Part shown: positions 7,996 to 12,567 of the stretch, piece after piece
Position numbering within the stretch: the stretch's first letter is position 1
How the letters are laid out: each line of letters opens with the position of its first letter
Source: JBKBXU01 sp046313675
GTDB taxonomy: Bacteria > Bacteroidota > Bacteroidia > Cytophagales > Cytophagaceae
Direction of reading: 5' to 3'
Assembly (NCBI GenBank): GCA_046313675.1
Contig: JBKBXU010000121.1
Coordinates: forward strand, 1-12,567
DNA length: 12,567 nucleotides
Notes under the pieces: generated by a model
Told to the model about the DNA's origin: nothing
What the model saw: only the letters and a program-made list of their open reading frames with translations
Databases searched by the model: none
Program-made: the position numbers and the translations under genes

Positions 7996-10079
7996 AATAA
8001 GGATTTGATATTATTGAAAATTTGGCTCTCAATTTCTCGAGACTTTAATGAATATCTTTCTAATTTCTCTTCTAAAGATTTTAACCTTTCTTTAAATTCT
8101 TCGGATGAAATAGTAGCTTCTTCAATCTCCACCCCAACATATCTTCCTGCATTTAAAGAGTAATCCTGCTCCTCTGCATATTCTGCCTTGTCTGCCACTT
8201 TGCACAGGCCGGTAACATCCGTATACTCTGCAACCGGGAAGCGGCTTTGGAGCCAGTCTATGTTTTCATACCAGTAGTTCACCTGCTCTGTGGCTGTCTT
8301 CCAGTTTTGCTGTAGTTCGTCAAGAAATTTGGCAAGACTATTCAATTCAAGTTCCGTCCAGTTTTTGTCGTTCTTAACTTTCAAAAGTTTGTCCGCTTCA
8401 GTCCAGATTTCAGAAACGACATCTTTATTGGCTTTCAGAATTTCATCCAGTTGTGTAAGTGCTTTTATATAGGATTTAAGTTTCTCCGCATAGGCAATCT
8501 GCTCCTGGTTCTCCACAGGTATCTCTTTTTCTGCCTGTATCTTCTGCAGGGCGCATTCTGTCAGCACCAGCTTATTGAGTTTTTCCAAAAGGCCGCTTTT
8601 ATCCAGCTTTTTCTGTTCTTCCGGTTTCCGCTTGTCTTTGCTTTCAGAAGCATATTTTTTCAGATTCTCCAGGCTTTTTTTCAGTTTTTCCTGATATGCG
8701 CTGAAGACAGCGGGTATGTCCTGTATGGCTTCACCAGCCTTTTGACTGTAATGATTTACCAGTTCCAGATACCGGTGGTTTTCGCCACGGTACAGGCGCA
8801 CAATGGCCGTCATATTCTGAATGTGCTCCTCTTTCCACTCGCGGTGCGCCCTGTCTATCTGGTGGTACACGTTACGTGCATCAATAAATAGGATTTTGTC
8901 CTTGCGGTTGCTGTTTATCTTTTTCTTATCAAAAAACCATAAGGTAGCAGGAAGTGTCACGGTAAAAAACATGTTGGAAGGCATGGAAACCATGCAGTCA
9001 ACCATACCNNNNNNNNNNTATTCAGAGTTTCCTGCATCCGAAGCAGAGTTAGGCATTACAAAACCTGCCCTGCCTTCATCATTCAATGAAGTCGCAAACA
9101 AAGAAATCCACAAGTAATTGGCATCTGTAATGCTGTCGTTGGTATTTTTTCCTTTGTTCTTGGGCAGTCCATAATGGTAAAACCGCTCATCATTCTTTAC
9201 GGTACTTTCTTTTACAGATTTTACGTTAAATGGAGGATTGGCCATGACAAAGTCAAACTTTCCAAGGCTGATATATGGGTCACTTTCATAAGAGTTGACT
9301 TCTGTTATTTCACCCCTGATGTTGTTTACCATCAGGTTCATCTTGGCAAGCCGGGCCGTTTCGCCCATATATTCCTGTCCATATACATATATATCGTTCA
9401 GGTCGTGCTTGGCATTCTGTATGAATTTGGCAGATTGTACAAACATACCACCCGAACCACAGGCGGGGTCATAAATTTTACCTGAATAAGGTTCAATAAC
9501 CTCCACAATAAACTTTACTACAGAGGTAGGGGTGAAGAATTCGCCACCTTTTTGTCCTTCGCTCATGGCAAATTCGCCAAGGAAGTATTCATATATTTTA
9601 CCGAACACATCCCCGGAGGCATCTTTAGCAATGTCGGAGAAGGTTTTTAACAACTGTGGAAGGATGTCTGCCTTCTTTTTCTCTATTTCAAAAAAGGCTT
9701 CTTTAGGCAATACATCTTTAAATTTTTCGTCCTGATGCTCTTCAATACCTTCCATAGCCTGGCGCAAGGCTTTTGCCATGCTTTTGTCACCCGGAAGATT
9801 AAGAAGGTAATCATACCTGGCATAATCAGGCAAATAGAACCCACACTTTTCCAGAGCAATGGCTACAATAGACCTTTCCAATCGTGTGCCTTTGTCCTTC
9901 TGATATTCTTTCAGTATCTCAGGCTCAAACTGACTGTATTTGTTTTCCGCAAACCGCAAAAATATCAAACCCAAAACCGGAACGGCATAATCTGCTGCTT
10001 TGATACCTCCATAAGCACGGAGGGAATTGGCAGATGCCCACAGGTCGTTTTCTAATTTTTTGAGTTGGTCATTGGTCAT
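7992..10079 (-). CDS. hsdM: Type I restriction enzyme DNA methyltransferase subunit M (contains assembly gap)
   Basis: An N6-adenine methyltransferase that protects host DNA at sites chosen by HsdS. The N-terminal helical domain begins LENDLWASANSLRAYGGIKA. The catalytic part has GGEFFTP at 178-184, motif I DPACGSGG (SAM binding) at 204-211, and motif IV NPPF (catalysis) at 281-284, giving the gamma-class order. Then come MPNSASDAGNSE, the gap, and GMVDCMVSMPSNMFFTVTLP. A long helical C-terminal region contains YSLNAGRYVGVEIEE near 640, a usual HsdM feature. The 695-residue length includes four undetermined residues; family comparison implies about ten residues there, so the true protein is near 701. 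The first gene of its operon, it starts 161 bases from the divergent small ORF. I found no strong promoter match in that interval. Confidence 0.96.
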   Translation of the reverse strand: MTNDQLKKLENDLWASANSLRAYGGIKAADYAVPVLGLIFLRFAENKYSQFEPEILKEYQKDKGTRLERSIVAIALEKCGFYLPDYARYDYLLNLPGDKSMAKALRQAMEGIEEHQDEKFKDVLPKEAFFEIEKKKADILPQLLKTFSDIAKDASGDVFGKIYEYFLGEFAMSEGQKGGEFFTPTSVVKFIVEVIEPYSGKIYDPACGSGGMFVQSAKFIQNAKHDLNDIYVYGQEYMGETARLAKMNLMVNNIRGEITEVNSYESDPYISLGKFDFVMANPPFNVKSVKESTVKNDERFYHYGLPKNKGKNTNDSITDANYLWISLFATSLNDEGRAGFVMPNSASDAGNSEXXXXGMVDCMVSMPSNMFFTVTLPATLWFFDKKKINSNRKDKILFIDARNVYHQIDRAHREWKEEHIQNMTAIVRLYRGENHRYLELVNHYSQKAGEAIQDIPAVFSAYQEKLKKSLENLKKYASESKDKRKPEEQKKLDKSGLLEKLNKLVLTECALQKIQAEKEIPVENQEQIAYAEKLKSYIKALTQLDEILKANKDVVSEIWTEADKLLKVKNDKNWTELELNSLAKFLDELQQNWKTATEQVNYWYENIDWLQSRFPVAEYTDVTGLCKVADKAEYAEEQDYSLNAGRYVGVEIEEATISSEEFKERLKSLEEKLERYSLKSREIESQIFNNIKSLL
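9009..9018. other. Assembly gap (10 N) inside hsdM
   Basis: The gap falls between N-S-E and G-M-V-D. In HsdM proteins the pattern S-E-x-x-I-R-x-x-L-x-E-x-x-x-V-D is conserved, with about ten residues here. Four codon positions include the gap, so I infer about 28 missing bases rather than ten; 28 and 10 leave the same remainder on division by three, so the frame is kept. The codon next to the gap reads TAN on the coding strand, Tyr if intact and a stop if the base is A or G. Confidence 0.9.
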
Positions 10080-10240
10080 TTTCGGGATCCTAAAAGTGGA
10101 GATACGAATTTAAGGGAAAAAAGGGGAAGTTTAATAAATCTGTAGGAATTACATGGAATTTAAAAACGACTTATCAAAAATTACGTTCTAACTATGTCAT
10201 CCTTTTGCGAGACATTAGTTTAATTAAAAATTTATAGAAG
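10080..10240. promoter_or_regulatory. Divergent intergenic region between hsdM and a small plus-strand ORF
   Basis: 161 AT-rich bases that must hold the promoter of the type I operon on the minus strand, and of the plus-strand ORF if it is expressed. The closest minus-strand match to TAnnTTTG is TAATTTTTG (10183-10175), which has one extra base and no well-placed TTG upstream. I therefore mark the region, not a precise site. No clear inverted repeat or terminator is seen. Confidence 0.45.
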
Positions 10241-10516
10241 ATGGTAGAAAACAAAATTCGACAGATACGTGCTTTAAAGTTAGAAAATGACAGGTTTGAA
10301 TATCACAGAGAACAGATTGATAAAAGAATTATTGGATTAATTAACCTAAAAGACTGCGATCAAAAAGAAATCAGAGACCAGTTTAAAATGAAGAATTATT
10401 ATACAGATAAATTCTTCAATAATGCTTGGAAAATTAGTGAAATTGAAGAATTAATAGATAAGAACATTTTAGAAAAACTTACTTATTCATTTTTAGTACT
10501 TCAGAAAAGTAGTTAA
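10241..10516 (+). CDS. Small charged hypothetical protein between the two defence operons
   Basis: A 91-residue ORF on the opposite strand to its neighbours, divergent from hsdM and converging on the split nuclease pair (24 bases between stops). It is rich in Lys, Glu, Asp, Asn and Ile and probably all helical: IRQIRALKLENDRFEYHREQ, then QKEIRDQFKMKNYYTDKF and ISEIEELIDKNILEKL. I do not recognise a family. There is no signal peptide, membrane segment or cysteine motif. DNA is very AT-rich (13 G/C of 60 at 10381-10440). No consensus promoter is visible upstream. It could be a real small gene, such as a regulator or antitoxin-sized partner, or a remnant of a longer gene; its protein-like composition and intact frame favour a gene. 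Confidence 0.55.
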   Translation: MVENKIRQIRALKLENDRFEYHREQIDKRIIGLINLKDCDQKEIRDQFKMKNYYTDKFFNNAWKISEIEELIDKNILEKLTYSFLVLQKSS

Positions 10517-10540
10517 AGTTTAATTTTACTTCCCAACTTG

Positions 10541-11110
10541 TTATACTTGAAATACTTTGTCTATTTCCTTTTCTGCTTTTTCAAGGAAACCGCAAATTAT
10601 TTCTACCGTATTTTGAGCCTCTGATTTTGCCTTTTCTCCCGGCAAAATTTTTAAAAGCTCATCGTTAACATCAAAATCAATATCCATGCCCTTCCAGAAC
10701 GACCACCAGGGATGATTATCTGTGATAAAGTCTTTTGCCATAGGACAATTTTTTAACTTATTATATAAATGTTCTTGGTTGTCATTCCTAGAATCTCTGT
10801 TCACCCACACTCCATAATAGGGATAAGATTCTGCCATTCTTTCTAGGACAACAGCTGTTGCAATTACTTCATTCTGCATCCATGTGGGTTTATAAATGGA
10901 TATTTTCGAATGTTTGTGAAGAATATTTTTATCGACTTTAATAATAAATTTGTCTTTTAGTGCATCATTAAGCTTTATTTCAACGAGTTTCCAAAAGTCT
11001 AAAAGCATTTGTTTTCTTACCATTGGAAAGGATGAAACCACCTTTAACATGTTTTCAAAGTTCGTTTCATTATTAAAAAAGGTATAAATTTCCTTTTCGT
11101 AGTTTTTCAT
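10541..11110 (-). CDS. Probable C-terminal half of a PDDEXK_4-type protein, as a separate gene
   Basis: A 189-residue protein with no catalytic nuclease motif of its own. Features seen: NFENMLKVVSSFPMVRKQML, FWKLVEIKLND, MAESYPYYGVWVNRD near 93-107, HPWWSFWKG near 133-141, and a helical end. In single-chain PDDEXK_4-like proteins, as I remember them, the nuclease domain is followed by a helical linker and a domain with a similar YxYYGxW motif and aromatic cluster. This protein would supply that part. Its ATG overlaps the stop of the upstream nuclease gene in an ATGA tetramer, so it is almost certainly made by coupled translation. Together the two are 439 residues, a plausible length for an undivided protein. 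Alternatives are an unrelated partner subunit or a sequencing frameshift. No conserved catalytic residue can be named. Confidence 0.75.
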   Translation of the reverse strand: MKNYEKEIYTFFNNETNFENMLKVVSSFPMVRKQMLLDFWKLVEIKLNDALKDKFIIKVDKNILHKHSKISIYKPTWMQNEVIATAVVLERMAESYPYYGVWVNRDSRNDNQEHLYNKLKNCPMAKDFITDNHPWWSFWKGMDIDFDVNDELLKILPGEKAKSEAQNTVEIICGFLEKAEKEIDKVFQV

Positions 11111-11859
11111 AAAATATTAACTGTTTGTAAGTATTGCTTAATAACCTGCTTTACAGGTTCGGCTTTTATTGTACTTATGGTATTTTGTAATATAGGAGCA
11201 ACATTCTCTTTATAGCCTAATTCAAAAAATACACGTTCTTTTTTTAAGTCAGCATACAAATCCTTGTCAATTGACCACTCTGAAGGCATGCTTTTATGAG
11301 GGGTAAGATACACTATCTGAAAATTATCCTTGTTTATTTTAAGCCGCTCTGTTAAAAAATTATAGTAGCGGCTTAGTTGGTTTTGACCATCTACGCTATA
11401 AATTTTATTCTCAACAATAAGAGCTTTCGACTTATTATTATACTTATAAAGTATTAATATATCTATTCTTCCATATTCTTCGGCTGGGTATTCTTCATAT
11501 ATCCTGATATCAGTAATATCTTTCAGGTTAATATCAGGTGATATGTGTGCAATAAAGCCGTCAAAAAATAATCTTTTCTGATGATGTGATCCGGATGGGT
11601 TTAGGAGGTGAACCAAAAATGGTGTATGCAGTCTGGTTTCATACCTACTCAGGTTAATAATCTCAAAGATATTGTATTCCGGAGCAGTTAAGGTAAGTTC
11701 TTTTTCAACCTTCTGCATCAAAGGATCCATACGGCCAAACAAGTCTTTGAAACCGTTCAGGTCTTCGGCTACTCTTTCTGCTACGGAATTCTCTATATGT
11801 TCAGAAAATGAATCAAGAAAGAATGCTATTTCCTGTAGGTTTATATTATTGTCTTTCAT
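11107..11859 (-). CDS. PD-(D/E)XK nuclease family protein (PDDEXK_4-like), N-terminal part
   Basis: A 250-residue protein. A helical N-terminus (1-60) is followed by NLSRYETRLHTPFLVHLLNP at 69-88 with E74, the usual first helix with conserved Glu. Then come YGRIDILILYKY with D133, ALIVENKIY with E150-x-K152, and GQNQLSRYYNFL with Q161 and Y165. This is a complete PD-(D/E)XK core of the PDDEXK_4 type, proteins frequent in defence and mobile regions whose targets are largely undefined. It ends after IKQYLQTVNIL, a helical stretch that in single-chain relatives continues into a second domain; here that domain is the next gene, entered through an ATGA overlap. It starts 24 bases after the XRE regulator, so the three genes form one operon. 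Active-site residues are intact, so DNA cleavage is plausible but not shown. Confidence 0.87.
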   Translation of the reverse strand: MKDNNINLQEIAFFLDSFSEHIENSVAERVAEDLNGFKDLFGRMDPLMQKVEKELTLTAPEYNIFEIINLSRYETRLHTPFLVHLLNPSGSHHQKRLFFDGFIAHISPDINLKDITDIRIYEEYPAEEYGRIDILILYKYNNKSKALIVENKIYSVDGQNQLSRYYNFLTERLKINKDNFQIVYLTPHKSMPSEWSIDKDLYADLKKERVFFELGYKENVAPILQNTISTIKAEPVKQVIKQYLQTVNIL

Positions 11860-11883
11860 GTAACTAAGTTATACTTATAGCTT

Positions 11884-12126
11884 CTAATCAAGATCATCAA
11901 AAAAATCGCTCATTTTTATATTATGAATATCCAATATTCGGAGCAGGCTGTTTAAGGTCATATTTTTTCCTTTTTCATGGTCGCCATAGCCTGAGCGGGG
12001 GAGGTTATGCTCAAAGGCAAATTGTTCATAGGAGGTATATCCTTTGCTTATCCGTAATTTCTTTAGCTTTTCACCTACTCTAAGTAACCGTGGGTCTTGC
12101 GGTTCTTCTTTTTTGCTCTTTCCCAT
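11884..12126 (-). CDS. Small XRE-type helix-turn-helix transcriptional regulator
   Basis: An 80-residue protein consisting of little more than one DNA-binding domain. After a charged N-terminus come helix 1 (RVGEKLKKLRISKG, 17-29), helix 2 (YEQFAFEHN, 33-41), a probable recognition helix (PRSGYGDHEKGK, 43-54) and closing helices (LNSLLRILDIHNIKMSDFF, 58-76), with an acidic tail. The size and layout resemble controller proteins of restriction systems and the XRE regulators of Bacteroidota. It leads the operon with the split nuclease pair and is divergent from the small gene at 12248. Tandem iterons lie in its own leader, so autoregulation is likely by inference. It could also control the neighbouring type I operon, but no iteron copy was seen upstream of hsdM. 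Confidence 0.88.
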   Translation of the reverse strand: MGKSKKEEPQDPRLLRVGEKLKKLRISKGYTSYEQFAFEHNLPRSGYGDHEKGKNMTLNSLLRILDIHNIKMSDFFDDLD

Positions 12127-12148
12127 TTTTTAATAATTATACGGAAAG

Positions 12149-12190
12149 ATTAAAATTTTGCCCATTAAAATTTACCCAATAAAATAAACC
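12149..12190 (-). repeat. Tandem iterons in the regulator leader, candidate operator
   Basis: On the plus strand ATTAAAATTTTGCCC (12149-12163) is followed directly by ATTAAAATTTACCC (12164-12177) and a weaker third unit AATAAAATAAACC (12178-12190). They end 23 bases upstream of the regulator start codon, with the putative minus-strand promoter just beyond. Position and spacing fit binding sites for a repressor blocking transcription, probably the XRE protein itself. Binding is inferred. Confidence 0.55.
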
Positions 12191-12197
12191 TAATATA

Positions 12198-12228
12198 TTG
12201 GTCAAACATAAATTGCTTTGTACCTTTG
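12198..12228 (+). promoter_or_regulatory. Bacteroidota-type promoter of the plus-strand gene at 12248
   Basis: TTG at 12198-12200, 20 bases, then TACCTTTG at 12221-12228: a full match to the Bacteroidota housekeeping consensus (TTG about 19-21 bases before TAnnTTTG). Transcription would start near 12235, about 13 bases before the ATG at 12248. This is the best promoter in the window and supports the reality of the gene. Confidence 0.75.
12203..12210 (-). promoter_or_regulatory. Possible -7 element for the regulator operon
   Basis: The minus strand reads TATGTTTG, a perfect TAnnTTTG match, with a start near 12197 and a leader of about 70 bases that covers the iterons. No TTG is found at the proper distance upstream, so the site is weaker than the plus-strand one. 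It overlaps the plus-strand promoter, so the two would compete for polymerase. Confidence 0.4.
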
Positions 12229-12247
12229 AAAAAAAGATCAGCAGCCT

Positions 12248-12463
12248 ATGTCAAACGTTAGCAAGCAAGAACCTCTGTATCCTCAGCCTCCAACCACAGA
12301 TCCGGAGGACATTTTCAACTTTGTCAGTCCGTCCGAAATGAGCAAAACGGTGCAGAAGGTATTTTTCCGGTGGCTAATGGAAAGTCAGGATGTGCCGCCG
12401 GAGGTGAGGAAGGAAGCGGAACATGTGTGGTTTTTGTTGGAGTATTTGGGAAGGAAAGGGTGA
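12248..12463 (+). CDS. Small hypothetical protein, divergent from the XRE regulator
   Basis: A 71-residue protein beginning MSNVSKQEPLYPQPPTTDPE, then a helical part with SPSEMSKTVQKVFFRWLMES and PEVRKEAEHVWFLLEYLGRK. I do not know its family. The proline-rich start and amphipathic, Trp-containing helices suggest a small soluble protein or partner-binding peptide; there is no signal peptide or membrane helix. A near-perfect promoter lies just upstream, the best evidence that it is expressed. DNA is richer in G+C than the adjacent operon (33 of 60 at 12361-12420), so it may belong to the host backbone rather than the island. The opposite-strand frame across it has low-complexity Thr/Pro-rich composition and looks like a shadow. 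Confidence 0.7.
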   Translation: MSNVSKQEPLYPQPPTTDPEDIFNFVSPSEMSKTVQKVFFRWLMESQDVPPEVRKEAEHVWFLLEYLGRKG

Positions 12464-12567
12464 TGGTTTTGGTGCACCAGGTGTTGGTCCCAGCAGCCAC
12501 GGAAACAGGTGTAATATTGGTGTTTGTTGTCAATTCAGTTGACTAAATTGTAAAAATATTGCAAAAA
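12464..12567. other. Window end without recognisable feature
   Basis: About 100 bases after the small gene. A short inverted repeat (GTCAA at 12529-12533 with TTGAC at 12539-12543) is too weak to call a terminator. No gene start is supported. Confidence 0.4.

Noticed and set aside
8451..8891. Plus-strand frame of 146 residues opposite hsdM
   Set aside because: It is antisense to a strongly conserved methylase; the Phe/Leu-rich composition is what the complement of Lys/Glu-rich coding sequence gives.
9174..9485. Plus-strand frame of 103 residues opposite the hsdM catalytic motifs
   Set aside because: It overlaps the DPACGSGG and NPPF coding region in antisense and shows no family features.
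10541..12126. Toxin-antitoxin module formed by the XRE protein and the nuclease
   Set aside because: The order HTH then nuclease could suggest it, but PDDEXK_4 proteins are not an established toxin family and no antitoxin-like binding tail is visible on the regulator.
12324..12533. Minus-strand frame of 69 residues over the small plus-strand gene
   Set aside because: Thr/Pro-rich low-complexity protein, no promoter, and overlap with a gene that has a good promoter.
12529..12543. Terminator hairpin near the window end
   Set aside because: Five-base AT-rich stem without a following T run.

Overview
The window looks like a defence-gene region from a member of the Bacteroidota. The reasons are: start codons lack clear Shine-Dalgarno sequences, one intergenic region carries a full match to the Bacteroidota promoter consensus (TTG, 20 bases, TAnnTTTG), the DNA is AT-rich, and several proteins read like Bacteroidota accessory proteins. 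Two runs of ten N (213-222 and 9009-9018) are assembly gaps, so the window comes from scaffolded draft or metagenome sequence.

Left edge (1-503): the first 36 codons of an IS1595-type transposase run off the window on the minus strand. Its leader holds two interlocked inverted repeats. An assembly gap follows, flanked by imperfect copies of a short direct repeat, and then about 250 bases with no recognisable gene.

Main operon (10079 down to 504, minus strand): six tightly packed genes, hsdM, hsdS, a putative nuclease-like gene with a GEAFN motif, a DUF1016/YhcG-type PD-(D/E)XK nuclease gene, hsdR, and a coiled-coil protein with two membrane helices (DUF6161-like). hsdM/hsdS overlap by 4 bases, hsdS/GEAFN gene by 14, and the other gaps are 3-24 bases. 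HsdM, HsdS and HsdR are full-length subunits of a type I restriction-modification enzyme: HsdS reads DNA with two target-recognition domains, HsdM methylates adenine, and HsdR translocates and cuts. The two nuclease-like genes sit between specificity and restriction subunits, and the membrane protein closes the transcription unit.

Second operon (12126 down to 10541, minus strand): a small XRE-type regulator, a PD-(D/E)XK (PDDEXK_4-like) nuclease domain protein, and a protein that looks like the C-terminal half of the same family, joined to it by an ATGA stop/start overlap. The regulator's leader carries tandem 14-15-base iterons that are candidate operators. A small AT-rich plus-strand ORF (10241-10516) lies between the two operons, and another short plus-strand gene (12248-12463) is transcribed divergently from the regulator.

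The candidates for something undescribed are the composite type I operon with two embedded nuclease-like genes plus a membrane protein, and the split, regulator-controlled nuclease pair next to it. Whether either is a distinct defence system is inference; the RM core itself is conventional.
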